This document shows, piece by piece, positions 52,532-61,238 of a DNA stretch of 62,489 nucleotides. Location: contig CAVRZY010000192.1 of the NCBI GenBank assembly GCA_963725415.1, positions 1 through 62,489 of the forward strand. The letters are read 5' to 3'. Every line of letters starts with the position of its first letter. Within the stretch, counting starts at the first letter, position 1. A program made the position numbers and the translations under genes. The notes below the pieces were generated by a model, which made no database searches, was not told where the DNA came from, and saw only the letters and a program-made list of their open reading frames with translations. The stretch comes from CAVRZY01 sp963725415. GTDB lineage: Bacteria; Acidobacteriota; Terriglobia; Bryobacterales; Bryobacteraceae.

Positions 52532-52930
52532 TCAACTCGCGAGCTTCACCGCCACGGTGACTTTCAAGATGCCTCCCGCCTTCCTGGCCAACCTGAGCTC
52601 CACGCGTTCATTTTGCAGGGCCACCGGCTCATCGAACAGACTCAGCTGTGGCGGTCTGGGAGCCTCTTCCGCAGTCTTCGCCTGGAACGAGCTTTGAGAG
52701 AACTCCACGTCGAAGCACTGTAGCCTTATGCCCCACTTCTTCATTGCCAACAGCAACAGGTCGCTGTGCGGCGTTGCTTCTCCGTCGAGGTACTTCTGTA
52801 GCCTCTGCCGACTGATGCCAAGGTCGTCGGCGGCCTTCGCCGCAGACGGGAAACGCTCATCAATGATCCGGTGGAATTCTCTGGCGACCGCCTTCCGCAA
52901 CTCTTTGGTCAGGCCGGACGGTGTGGGCAT
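52532..52930 (-). CDS. HTH transcriptional regulator of the protease-deaminase cassette
   Basis: 132 residues. An XRE/Fis-like helix-turn-helix lies at about 30-62 (SAAKAADDLGISRQRLQKYL, then DGEATPHSDLLLLAMKKWG). A short beta-rich tail follows (RVELRLARKAGGILKVTVAV) that could bind a ligand or dimerise. It is divergently transcribed from the two plus-strand genes of the cassette, with a perfect palindromic promoter/operator between. A local repressor is the simplest reading. Confidence 0.75.
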   Translation of the reverse strand: MPTPSGLTKELRKAVAREFHRIIDERFPSAAKAADDLGISRQRLQKYLDGEATPHSDLLLLAMKKWGIRLQCFDVEFSQSSFQAKTAEEAPRPPQLSLFDEPVALQNERVELRLARKAGGILKVTVAVKLAS

Positions 52931-53043
52931 CTTACGGGACTCCCATACTGGCGCCGTGGTCCGAGCTCAGGGCACAGACGCCTGATCCCAGGTGGACGGT
53001 GCGAACGGGTGCAACTGTCCCTCCACAGGCAAGGGGCCTTCTG

Positions 53044-53101
53044 AAATTTTAGTTGACAAACAGGCGCGTGTCAACTAAAATTTACGTCAACTAAAGTTGA
53101 C
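53044..53101. promoter_or_regulatory. Symmetric divergent promoter and operator
   Basis: A perfect 15-bp inverted repeat, AAATTTTAGTTGACA (53044-53058) and its complement (53069-53083), creates the same promoter on both strands. Plus strand: TTGACA 53053-53058, 17 bp, TAAAAT 53076-53081. Minus strand: TTGACA from 53074 down to 53069, 17 bp, TAAAAT from 53051 down to 53046. A second palindrome GTCAAC-TAAA-GTTGAC (53086-53101) repeats the half-site. Four copies of the GTTGAC half-site are likely operator elements for the HTH protein. Confidence 0.75.
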
Positions 53102-53195
53102 ACGCCGACCGAACATCGATACCGCGCCCAGTGGTAGAATGCCTACGTTTCGAGTGGCGGTCGTCGTTACGACTTAACAGGAGAGGAGTCGCGAA

Positions 53196-53672
53196 ATGTC
53201 TCAGACGATCTCGGTCGGGGTTGTCGGCCCCAGTCACTGGTCTTACATGGCGGCCGTGATGGCCGAAGCCCTTCAGAAAACCACGCAGGCCGGACGAATC
53301 GAAGGCAGTGAGGTCCCGAGCGGGGTGTACAGCGACGCTCTCGAGTTTTACACGCTCGCTCTACAGGCCGCAGGCGACGCTGTCCCGAAAAACCCGCCCG
53401 CGAGCTTCAAGGCCTATATGATCGCAGCAGAAGCAGCGCGAGCTTCCCTGCCCACAGGCCTCGGAACGCGTCAGGAGATCGGCGCTTGCCTTGGGCGATA
53501 CTTGGGTTTCTTGAGGAAACTGCAGCAGCCCCGCGATCTGGTCCAAGAAGAGCTGGAGACGGCCGAGGCTCTCCGCAAGTTCTTCTTGCAGCTGCAAATG
53601 GAGGGTGAGGCCGAGGCCTACGAGCAGGGCGTATACTTCGAGCCCCTTCCGGGGGGAGTACATCTCACTTAG
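53196..53672 (+). CDS. Hypothetical protein of the protease-deaminase cassette, 158 aa
   Basis: Starts at ATG 53196 after AGGAGAGGAG. The opening SQTISVGVVGPSHWSYMAAV MAEAL resembles a Rossmann-like beta-alpha start (GVVGPSH). The rest is helical (AEAARASLPTGLGTRQEIGA, LVQEELETAEALRKFFLQLQ). I recognise no family. It lies 52 bp before the large fusion gene and shares its promoter, so it is a likely partner, perhaps an inhibitor or sensor. Confidence 0.6.
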   Translation: MSQTISVGVVGPSHWSYMAAVMAEALQKTTQAGRIEGSEVPSGVYSDALEFYTLALQAAGDAVPKNPPASFKAYMIAAEAARASLPTGLGTRQEIGACLGRYLGFLRKLQQPRDLVQEELETAEALRKFFLQLQMEGEAEAYEQGVYFEPLPGGVHLT

Positions 53673-53724
53673 GGCATTCCCGTAGGCACAGAGTCTTCGG
53701 AGTCTGCCAGCCCTGGAGGGGGCG

Positions 53725-55866
53725 ATGCCGCTTGCCGAGGCGCAGCTCAAGAGTTTGGTTGAATCTCCTTGCTTGGGTGCTGTGACATCTCAGGCGTGCG
53801 CGCTCATTCAGGCGCTTGAGCGGATCACGGAGGAGGAGTACCTTGGCGAAGCCTGCCGAATCAGGGATGTCTTCCTGTGTATTGCCGACTACGTTCTCCA
53901 GCAACTGTGGGGGCTTCACGATCCCACCGACCCGTCTGCGCTTCGGGGCCCGGCAGGCTCTTCGCGGATGCGCGCGCTGGCCAGGGTCGTGCACGAACTC
54001 TACTCCTGCATCCGCTACCTTTGGGCCAGCTCGCCGCGCCACTCTCCCCCTGCGATTCAGGTCGCACTAGCCCGGTTGGCGGAATTGTACTTCCCTGGGA
54101 CAACGAAGGACCGCCCCATCTGTCTGGTACGCCCACAGTGGAAGTACAACCTGACCTATGTGCCACTGAGCTGGCATTTGCGAGGCTTGATTTCTCATAG
54201 TGTGTTCGATCCTGCGACCAAGCTGGGGGTCAAGCGCCCGGACCAGATCCTCGGTGCTATTTGGAAGCGGGCAATTGCGCGCTCCGGCCACGACAGGCAC
54301 CGCCCAGCCGCTCGCGAGCGTCCGAAACAGATCGCTATCCTGTCCTTTGCTGGCCTGGACACGAAAGATACGCTTCTCTACCCGCTGCTTGCTCACGAGC
54401 TGGGCCATTTCATCGATTACAGTCATGATCCGCCCCACCACCTTTCGTTGCGGCGCAAGTCAAGCATCCAAGCCGCTGAAGTCCGGCAAGTCCTTCTAGG
54501 AAATTCGTTGCCCGCGAATGCGCAGGACGTCAATCCTGTCTTAAACAACCTTGTCCAACTGACTTTTGTCGCCCTTCGGGAAATCCTTGCGGATCTCCTT
54601 GCCACGCGGATACTTGGTTTTGGCTATTTTGTCGCTCAGGCCGAGTTCCTGAAAAGCCTGGGAACCTGGACGGAGTCCCTGATTACCAGGAGTGGCTATC
54701 CAGGCATCAAGTTACGCCTATCCCTGATATTTCATCACATGCTGGCTGCCGGCGGCAGGGGGCACATTCAGCAGTTTCTTTCTAGTCACGAGGTGGATCA
54801 GCCCGACAAAGCCAAGCCGCTGCTGGCCTACCTTCGCGCTTGGGAAGCGCACCTTGGTGCACCGTTCTCCGGTCGCCGAATGGTGGACCGCGCTGCTCCC
54901 GCGGTGCCGTTGCACCAACAACAACTGCTCGGGTTGGTTGAGAACGCTGTCGTTAATACCAAGGATGAGCTCGTATCCTTGGCGCAGAAGCTAGTGCCCG
55001 ATGACAGGTGTGCGCGTCTGACGGGTGCGTTTTTCGAAAGAATTGCACGCCTTGAAGGGGACCTCCCGCCTTCGCTTCCGCAGGAGGAGCCGAATTGTTT
55101 CGGGGAGGTCATGTCTGCTGCGTGGGCATATCAGTTGCTGTTCGGGAAGGAACGCGAGTCGAGCAAGGCGGAGAGGGACGACAAGCTTTCTGAATATGCC
55201 AAGACGTGCCGATTGGTTTTGAAGGCCATTGAGCTCATCCCTAGAGGGCAGAGCACAAAGCCAGTGAGTCGGGCCTTGACGGCGGATGTTGAGCGGCAGG
55301 AATCAAAGGCGGGGGTGCTATGCGGCGGTGAGATAGCTTGGAGGATAGGGTTACCGGTCACCGACAAGAGACATATTGGCGCAATTCCACTACTCGCAGA
55401 TTCGATTCAGGGAGCCTCCCTGGATGTTCACCTGGGGAATTGGTTCGTGGTGGCCCGCCGCATGAAGCTGGGGTCTGTCGAGATTGGTGAGAAGGCGGAC
55501 GAGCAGTCTCTGATGACGGTTGGCCGGGAGGAGGTATTTGTAGAGGCTGGTCAGACCTTTCTAATCCATCCCGGTGACCTTGTGCTTGGGGCGTCGCTAG
55601 AATTTGTGGCTTTGCCGAGCGGTGTCATGGCGTTCGTCGAGGGGAAATCGCGCCTTGGAAGAATGGGGCTCATTGTGGCCACCGCTACCCAGGTTGCGCC
55701 CGGATTCCACGGTGTGGTGGTCCTTGAGATGGCCAACGCGGGTACAGTCCCTTTGAGGGTTCGTCCCGGAATGGCCATAGCGCAGTTGGTGTTCCACGTC
55801 ATGTCGGAACCCCTGCCTGAGGAGCAACTCTACCGGGGCAAGTATTATTGCCAGATTAAGCCGTAG
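53725..55866 (+). CDS. HExxH metallopeptidase-like / dCTP deaminase-like fusion protein
   Basis: 713 residues. The N-terminal part holds a gluzincin-like zinc site: LLAHELGHFIDY (His224, Glu225, His228) and a later ALREILADLLA (Glu286, Asp290), as in ExxxD third-ligand motifs. After a helical linker, residues 530-713 form a Dcd/dUTPase-like domain: VLCGGEIAWRIG, SLDVHLGNWFVV, EGKSRLGRMGLIVATATQ, then PGFHGVVVLEMANAGTVPLR and VRPGMAIAQLVF. Ser642, Arg646, Ala654 and Glu668 line up by eye with the catalytic Ser111, Arg115, Ala124 and Glu138 of E. coli Dcd. dCTP deaminases are known phage-defence effectors; a built-in protease-like region is unusual. Start ATG 53725 follows GGAGGGG. Confidence 0.8.
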   Translation: MPLAEAQLKSLVESPCLGAVTSQACALIQALERITEEEYLGEACRIRDVFLCIADYVLQQLWGLHDPTDPSALRGPAGSSRMRALARVVHELYSCIRYLWASSPRHSPPAIQVALARLAELYFPGTTKDRPICLVRPQWKYNLTYVPLSWHLRGLISHSVFDPATKLGVKRPDQILGAIWKRAIARSGHDRHRPAARERPKQIAILSFAGLDTKDTLLYPLLAHELGHFIDYSHDPPHHLSLRRKSSIQAAEVRQVLLGNSLPANAQDVNPVLNNLVQLTFVALREILADLLATRILGFGYFVAQAEFLKSLGTWTESLITRSGYPGIKLRLSLIFHHMLAAGGRGHIQQFLSSHEVDQPDKAKPLLAYLRAWEAHLGAPFSGRRMVDRAAPAVPLHQQQLLGLVENAVVNTKDELVSLAQKLVPDDRCARLTGAFFERIARLEGDLPPSLPQEEPNCFGEVMSAAWAYQLLFGKERESSKAERDDKLSEYAKTCRLVLKAIELIPRGQSTKPVSRALTADVERQESKAGVLCGGEIAWRIGLPVTDKRHIGAIPLLADSIQGASLDVHLGNWFVVARRMKLGSVEIGEKADEQSLMTVGREEVFVEAGQTFLIHPGDLVLGASLEFVALPSGVMAFVEGKSRLGRMGLIVATATQVAPGFHGVVVLEMANAGTVPLRVRPGMAIAQLVFHVMSEPLPEEQLYRGKYYCQIKP

Positions 55867-56064
55867 GGCGTGGAGCACCTCGGGGCTGCGGGACTGGGAC
55901 GGGCGGGTCGAGTGCGCGGGAGGGCGATCGGCGGGAGCGGAACCGCAAAGGGACCGTGGCGCACCGGACAGTGGGGTGGTTGTTCGACGTAGCCGCGGCG
56001 TGAGGTCCTGATGGTGCAATCCGCCGCCCTCCTGGGGGTGCCCTTCAGTCAGCGTGAGGGGCGA

Positions 56065-56556
56065 CTACTCTGCGAACTCTGCCGCCGCGATGGCGCGGGC
56101 GATCTCGTCCACACGCGCTTCCACCTCCGCGCTCAGCCGGTCGGAGAAACTCTGCGGCTCCCGGATCACCACGCCGTAGAGGGCAATCTCCGCCGGCACT
56201 ACCAAGCCCAGCTTCCGGGCCAGGTGCAGAGCGGCGCTAAATCCGCCCGTGTGGGGGCTGACGTGGCCGTCGCCGGAACATTCCGGCAACTCCACGCGCT
56301 TGACCGCTCCCACCTCCGCTTCTTCATCCACCAGGGCGTCCACGATCACCGCGCGCTGGTATCCGATGAGGCGTTCCATGACGCCGAAATCGGAGGTGGA
56401 AAGTTCCAGCAGGTCGATGTTCTCCCTGCGTTCCAAGGATTGGTAGATGCGCCGCGCTACCGCCGGGCCGATGGCGTCGTCGCCGTGGAACGGGTTCCCG
56501 AAGCCTACCAGCGCGGTCTTAACACTCCCGTTTTCGCGAGGCCAGCAGCCTTCCAT
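56065..56556 (-). CDS. Hydrogenase maturation protease
   Basis: A 163-residue HyaD/HybD-type protease with TALVGFGNPFHGDDAIGPAV, the metal-binding region, and HVSPHTGGFSAALHLARKLG. These enzymes clip the C-terminal peptide of the large subunit after nickel insertion, just behind the DPCxxCxxH motif. It overlaps the end of the large-subunit gene by about 38 bp and is the last gene of the hydrogenase operon. A near copy lies at 51622-52110. Confidence 0.88.
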   Translation of the reverse strand: MEGCWPRENGSVKTALVGFGNPFHGDDAIGPAVARRIYQSLERRENIDLLELSTSDFGVMERLIGYQRAVIVDALVDEEAEVGAVKRVELPECSGDGHVSPHTGGFSAALHLARKLGLVVPAEIALYGVVIREPQSFSDRLSAEVEARVDEIARAIAAAEFAE

Positions 56557-57985
56557 CGCAATCAAAGACCTGCACTTCCAGCGGCATCTTCCCCGGCAGC
56601 GAGTGGGTGGCGCAGCCGAAGCACGGGTCGAAGGCCCGGAAAGCCATCTCGATGCGGTTGAGCACCCCGTCGGTGATCTCGCTGCCGCGCTTGATCAATC
56701 CAAAGGCCGCTTTGCGGATGGACATGGAGATGGGCGCGTAGTTGTTGGTGGTGCCGACGATCAGATTGACGCGCTGCAAGATGCCCCGCTCATCGGTGGC
56801 GTAATGATGGTACAGGGTGCCGCGCGGCGCCTCCACCGAGCCCACGCCCTCGGTGGGCGTGGCGGTGGGGATCGTCCGGATGTGGGGGCTGAGAATCTCC
56901 TCATCTTGCGCCAACTCGGCCGCTCGCTCGGCCGCGTACATCAGCTCGATCACCCGCGCCCAGTGCGTGGCCAGCGTGTAGTGCGCCGGTTTGCCTCCCA
57001 GGGTGGCGTACATGCGCTCGTATTCCTCCTGGGCCAGCGGGGTGGCCATTCCGTCGGCGGCATTGAGCCGCGAAAGCGGCGTGGCACGATACATCCCAGA
57101 CTCTTTGCCGTCCACAAAGCCTTTCCAGCCCACCTGCTTCAGGAACGGAAACTTCAGGTAGGTCCAGGGCTCGACGTGCTCGGCCAGCACATCCAGATAG
57201 TTCCGGGCCTGGAATTTCACGAATTCCTGGCCCTCCGGGTCCACCACCCGAATCATCCCGTCGTAAAAGTTCACCTTGTTGTTCGCATCCACCGTGCCCA
57301 TCGAATAGATTCGCTGCGTGAAGGTGTCGCTGAGGATCATGTCCAGGTAGGCTTGGTTCTGCAACACCACAGTGTTGACCACCGCGAGGGTGAACTTGGC
57401 GAACTCCAGGAAGTACTTGGTGTGCTCGACGATCTGGTCCCGTTCCTCCGGCGTGAGTCGCTTGGCCAGGCCCCCCGGCAGGGAGGTCACCGGATGGATG
57501 GCCTTACCGCCGATCATCGAGACCACATGCTGCGCCCGTTTCCGCAGTTCGATCACCTTCTTGCCGGCTTCCAGGCCGACCTTCTGGATGACCCCCAGGA
57601 TGTTGCGCTCCGCCGGCGGCGCGTCCGGACCTACCACGAAATCTGGGCCACCCAGGGCATAGAAGTGCAGCGTATGATCGCCCACGAAGAAGGCCGAGTA
57701 CAGCAACTCCCGCAGCTTCTTGGCGGCCGGAGGCGGATCGACATGGTAGACCGCGTCACAGGCCTTGGCGCTGGCCATGTGGTGGGCCTCCGGGCAAACC
57801 CCGCAGATCCGGGTGGTGATGCGCGGCATCTCTTCCACCGGCCGTCCCACCGAGAAACGCTCGAATCCCCGCAGCTCCGGGATCTGGAAATAGCAGTTCG
57901 CGACGTCGCCCTCGTCGTTCAGAAAGATGGCGATCTTGCCGTGGCCCTCCAACCTGGTAACGGGATCTATAACGATTTTTCGCAT
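56519..57985 (-). CDS. [NiFe]-hydrogenase large subunit (group 3 type)
   Basis: 488 residues. The active-site cysteines are in RICGVC (Cys61, Cys64) and DPCFGC (Cys455, Cys458). After DPCFGCATH comes a 27-residue tail that the maturation protease should remove. PVTRLEGHGK at the N-terminus is typical. Together with the small subunit and MvhD-like protein it resembles the cytoplasmic MvhA/HoxH class that couples H2 to NAD(P)+ or similar electron carriers. The start is 17 bp after the small-subunit stop. The exact subgroup needs a tree. Confidence 0.9.
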   Translation of the reverse strand: MRKIVIDPVTRLEGHGKIAIFLNDEGDVANCYFQIPELRGFERFSVGRPVEEMPRITTRICGVCPEAHHMASAKACDAVYHVDPPPAAKKLRELLYSAFFVGDHTLHFYALGGPDFVVGPDAPPAERNILGVIQKVGLEAGKKVIELRKRAQHVVSMIGGKAIHPVTSLPGGLAKRLTPEERDQIVEHTKYFLEFAKFTLAVVNTVVLQNQAYLDMILSDTFTQRIYSMGTVDANNKVNFYDGMIRVVDPEGQEFVKFQARNYLDVLAEHVEPWTYLKFPFLKQVGWKGFVDGKESGMYRATPLSRLNAADGMATPLAQEEYERMYATLGGKPAHYTLATHWARVIELMYAAERAAELAQDEEILSPHIRTIPTATPTEGVGSVEAPRGTLYHHYATDERGILQRVNLIVGTTNNYAPISMSIRKAAFGLIKRGSEITDGVLNRIEMAFRAFDPCFGCATHSLPGKMPLEVQVFDCDGRLLASRKREC

Positions 57986-58002
57986 GTATTCCTCCTGGAA
58001 CC

Positions 58003-58971
58003 TCAGGCCGCTCCCGCCTGTTTGCGGAACAGCATGGAATTAGGCAGGCTGAAACGGTACAAGGTCCCCACCGGGTCTAGGATCTGATCCAGGATCGAGT
58101 TGATTTCCGCGGGATCCTGGGCGTCGATCACGCTGCTGATGGCGCTTACCATTTTCACCCCCTGGTCCGTGACATTGGGCGCCGCTCCGTAGCAGCCCCG
58201 GCAGGGCATGTTGGCCTTTACGCACAGCGCCCCGCAGCCGCTCCGCGTGGCCGGTCCCAGGCAAATGATGCCCTGATCCAGCAGGCACTCCTCCGGCTTG
58301 GCCTCGATCTCGAAGGGCCGGTAGAAGCGCTTGAGCCGCTTCTCGTTGCGCGGCCGACCGCACTCCTCGCAACAGGTCTTCTCTCCGGCTCCAATGACAG
58401 ATCCCGCCGGCGGCAGTTGGGCCCCCTGCATGATGGCCGACAGCACCGCCACAATCTGGGGAGGCTGGGGCGGGCAACCCGGGATGAAGTACTCGACCGG
58501 AACCACCTGACCCAGCGTCCGGACCGATTCGTAGAACTCCGGAATATCCAGTTCCCCCTCCGGCACGGCAAACTCCGGCATTGGCCTGATCTGGTTAGGA
58601 TTCTGCGTGGAGGGAGACTCCTGATAGGCGGTTTGAAAGATCGCCTCGCGGGTGGTCAGGTTGGCCAATCCGGGGATGCATCCGTCCATGGCGCAGGAAC
58701 CGAAAGCCACCAGGACCTTGGCTTTCCTGCGCAGCAGGTGGGCCATGGACTCGTTTTCGCTGTTGCGGATGGCGCCGTTGAACAGGCACAGATCGATGCT
58801 GCCGTCCGGCATGGCTTCCACGTCCTTGTATTTGAAGTCCATGGCGCACGGCCAGAAGACGATGTCAAAGAACCCGGCCACGTCCAGGATCTTCTCTTCG
58901 ACATCCAGGACGGTGACCTCGCAGCCGCCACAACTCGCCGCCCAGTACAACGCCAGCTTGGGTTTGCTCAT
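58003..58971 (-). CDS. [NiFe]-hydrogenase small subunit (MvhG/HoxY-like)
   Basis: 322 residues, starting SKPKLALYWAASCGGCEVTV with the proximal-cluster CxxC (Cys14, Cys17). Further cysteine motifs follow: AFGSCAMDGCIPG, VEYFIPGCPPQPPQI, and C-terminal KTCCEECGRP with GCGALCVKANMPCRGCYG for additional iron-sulfur clusters. No Tat signal is present, so the enzyme is cytoplasmic. The ATG overlaps the stop of the MvhD-like gene by 4 bp. Confidence 0.88.
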   Translation of the reverse strand: MSKPKLALYWAASCGGCEVTVLDVEEKILDVAGFFDIVFWPCAMDFKYKDVEAMPDGSIDLCLFNGAIRNSENESMAHLLRRKAKVLVAFGSCAMDGCIPGLANLTTREAIFQTAYQESPSTQNPNQIRPMPEFAVPEGELDIPEFYESVRTLGQVVPVEYFIPGCPPQPPQIVAVLSAIMQGAQLPPAGSVIGAGEKTCCEECGRPRNEKRLKRFYRPFEIEAKPEECLLDQGIICLGPATRSGCGALCVKANMPCRGCYGAAPNVTDQGVKMVSAISSVIDAQDPAEINSILDQILDPVGTLYRFSLPNSMLFRKQAGAA

Positions 58972-59450
58972 GATGCCACCTCCTGCGCTTCCAGACCTGC
59001 TTCCTGAGGCTGTCCGGCTAGGGCGGTCTCCAGGCGCAGCGGCCCCAAAGCCCGCATCTCCTCGGTGAACTGGGTGGTTGCCGTCGCAAACTTCTCGCCC
59101 TCCGCGGCCGAAATCCATTCCAGCCGCAGGCGGCGTTCGTCAATGCCGAACTCCCGCAGAATGCGCTTCAGCATGAGCACCCGCCGCAGCGCTTTGAAGT
59201 TGCCTTCCTGGTAATGGCAGTCTCCCGGGTGGCACCCGGCCACCAGTACGCCATCCGCGCCCAGTTGAAAGGCCCGCAGGATGAAGGACGGATCCACCCT
59301 CCCCGAGCACATCACCCGGATCGGGCGCACGTTGGGCGGGGATTTCATGCGGCTGGTTCCCGCCAGGTCCGCCCCGGTATACGAGCACCAGTTGCACAAA
59401 AAGCCGACGATGCGAGGCTCGAAGTTTTTGCCCTTGGTCTTCACTGTCAA
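58968..59450 (-). CDS. MvhD-like hydrogenase iron-sulfur subunit
   Basis: 160 residues with FLCNWCSYTGADLAGTSR, RVMCSGRVDPSFILRAFQLG and ADGVLVAGCHPGDCHYQEGN. These are the [2Fe-2S]-binding cysteine pattern of MvhD (delta subunit), which passes electrons between a group 3 hydrogenase and an HdrA-type flavoprotein. It starts at TTG 59450 with AGGGAGG in front. Its position between HdrA-like and hydrogenase genes fits this link exactly. Confidence 0.88.
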   Translation of the reverse strand: MTVKTKGKNFEPRIVGFLCNWCSYTGADLAGTSRMKSPPNVRPIRVMCSGRVDPSFILRAFQLGADGVLVAGCHPGDCHYQEGNFKALRRVLMLKRILREFGIDERRLRLEWISAAEGEKFATATTQFTEEMRALGPLRLETALAGQPQEAGLEAQEVAS

Positions 59451-59464
59451 TGCCTCCCTTCTGT

Positions 59465-61228
59465 CTACAGCGACAGGACGCCTTCCAGTTCGGCGTAGAT
59501 CTGCCGGTCGCTAAAGCCATAGCCGGTGATGGCTCCCGCCGGACACGCCGCCACGCAGGTGCCGCAGCCTTTGCACAGCGGCGAGTTCACCCGCGAAACG
59601 TTCTTCTCCTCCAGGTAATCGATGGCCTTATAGGGGCACAGCGCGTTGCAGATCCGGCAGCCGCTGCAATACTGCTCGTCGATCTCGGCCCGCACCGGAT
59701 CGATTTCCACCGCGCCTTTGGCTATGGTGGCGAGCATTCGGGCGGCCGCCGCGCTGGCCTGGGCCACCGAGTCGGGGATGTCTTTGGGCCCCTGGGCGCA
59801 GCCGGCAATGAACAGACCGTCCGTGCTGGTGGCCACCGGATCCAGTTTCGGGTGCCGCTCCAGGAAGAAACCGTCCGGGCTCCTGCTGAGGCCGAAAAGA
59901 CGCGCGATCTTATCGGCGTCCTGGCGCGGCTCGATGGCATTGCACAGCACCACCATGTCCACCGGGATCTCCCGGAACCGCCCGATCAGGGTGTCCTCGC
60001 AGCGGATCAGCAGGGTGCCTTCCTCGCGCTTCGACCACCCCGCCTGAACCACCTCGGCCACCTTTCCCCGGATGACGTTGGCGCCTTCATGCAAAACGCG
60101 CGAATAGAACTCTTCATAACCCTTCCCGAAGGCGCGCATGTCGATGTAGAAGTTGTAGACCTCTGCCCCGCTGCGCTCTTGGATGAGATGGGCGAACTTC
60201 AGAGCGTACATGCAGCACACCCGCGAGCAATAGCGATGGTAGTTCTCGTCCCGGGAGCCGATGCAGTGAACGATCCCCACGGCCCGCGGAGGTTGCCCGT
60301 TCTTCAGAAAAATTCTTCCCCCGGTTGGTCCGGTGGCGTTCAGCATTCGCTCGATGTCCAGGCCCGCGTAGATGTTGTCCAGCCTTCCGTAACCGTACTG
60401 AGCCATGGGAGTTGGATCGAATGGGTCGAAGCCCGTCGCAATCAGCACCTGCCCGACGTTCAACTCGATTTCCTCGTCCTCCATCTTGTGATTGATGGCC
60501 TGTGGTTCGCACGCCTCGACACACTTCTGGCAACCCTCAGTCTTGAAGTGGATGCAGGTCTCATAATCGATCACCGGCACTCGCGGCATGGGCTGAAGCG
60601 TGGGAACGTAGATCGCCGTGTTGGGCCCCAACAGGAACTCGGGAGGCTTGCCCCTGTAATCCTCGGCCTCGAACTTGATGTGCGAGGTGGGACAAACCAG
60701 GGCGCAAGCGCCGCAGGCGATACACTCCTCCGATTCCAGGTTGAAGGGCGTGGCGACGCGCCGCTGGATGCCGCGCTCCGCCATGCTGATGGCGCTGGCG
60801 CCCACCACCTCGTCGCAGGCCCGCACGCACAGGCCGCATAGAATGCAGGCGTCCTCGCGCTCGTCCCGCAGCGCGCTGGTGAAGCGCGGCTGCTCGAGCC
60901 CCACCTCCTCGGCGTACTTCCGCAGAATAGGTACGTTGGGCCAGCGCGCCAGCATCATTTCCAGAATCAGCCGGCGGGCGTCCAGCACGTGCTTGTTGCT
61001 GGTGTTGACTACCATGCCCTCCCGGCAGGTGGCGTGGCAGGACGGGATCAGCTCGTCTCCCCACTTGGTCTTGGTTTCCACCACGCACAACCGGCAGGCC
61101 GCGAACGGCTTGATCAGCGGGTGGTAGCAGAGAGTTGGAATCTTGATATCCAGGAACTTCGCCGCTTGAAGAATGGTTGTTCCTCTTGGAACTTCGGTTG
61201 TCTTTCCGTCGATGGTCAGCTTTGGCAC
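59465..61228 (-). CDS. NuoG-like / HdrA-like iron-sulfur fusion protein
   Basis: 587 residues. The first 210 resemble the N-terminus of NuoG/HoxU: [2Fe-2S] cysteines in PTLCYHPLIKPFAACRLCVV, then EDACILCGLCVRACDEVVGA and EECIACGACALVCP. The middle carries HdrA-like segments (VLIATGFDPFDP, GIVHCIGSRDENYHRYCSRV CCMYALKFAH, LFIAGCAQGPKDIPDSVAQA). Two ferredoxin clusters close the protein (YCSGCRICNALCPYKAI, LCKGCGTCVAACPAGAITGY). The canonical HdrA N-terminal FAD-binding start is replaced by the NuoG-like part. It should relay electrons from the NuoF-like subunit to the hydrogenase. It lies 10 bp after the NuoF-like gene. Confidence 0.82.
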   Translation of the reverse strand: MPKLTIDGKTTEVPRGTTILQAAKFLDIKIPTLCYHPLIKPFAACRLCVVETKTKWGDELIPSCHATCREGMVVNTSNKHVLDARRLILEMMLARWPNVPILRKYAEEVGLEQPRFTSALRDEREDACILCGLCVRACDEVVGASAISMAERGIQRRVATPFNLESEECIACGACALVCPTSHIKFEAEDYRGKPPEFLLGPNTAIYVPTLQPMPRVPVIDYETCIHFKTEGCQKCVEACEPQAINHKMEDEEIELNVGQVLIATGFDPFDPTPMAQYGYGRLDNIYAGLDIERMLNATGPTGGRIFLKNGQPPRAVGIVHCIGSRDENYHRYCSRVCCMYALKFAHLIQERSGAEVYNFYIDMRAFGKGYEEFYSRVLHEGANVIRGKVAEVVQAGWSKREEGTLLIRCEDTLIGRFREIPVDMVVLCNAIEPRQDADKIARLFGLSRSPDGFFLERHPKLDPVATSTDGLFIAGCAQGPKDIPDSVAQASAAAARMLATIAKGAVEIDPVRAEIDEQYCSGCRICNALCPYKAIDYLEEKNVSRVNSPLCKGCGTCVAACPAGAITGYGFSDRQIYAELEGVLSL

Positions 61229-61238
61229 ATTCCACCTC

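Noticed and set aside
55867..56064. A possible small gene between the deaminase fusion and the protease.
   Set aside because: Open frames here run into neighbouring genes on the opposite strand and show no start context or recognisable motif.
56447..58087. A 546-codon plus-strand open frame.
   Set aside because: It is a shadow of the hydrogenase large-subunit gene and has no recognisable domain.
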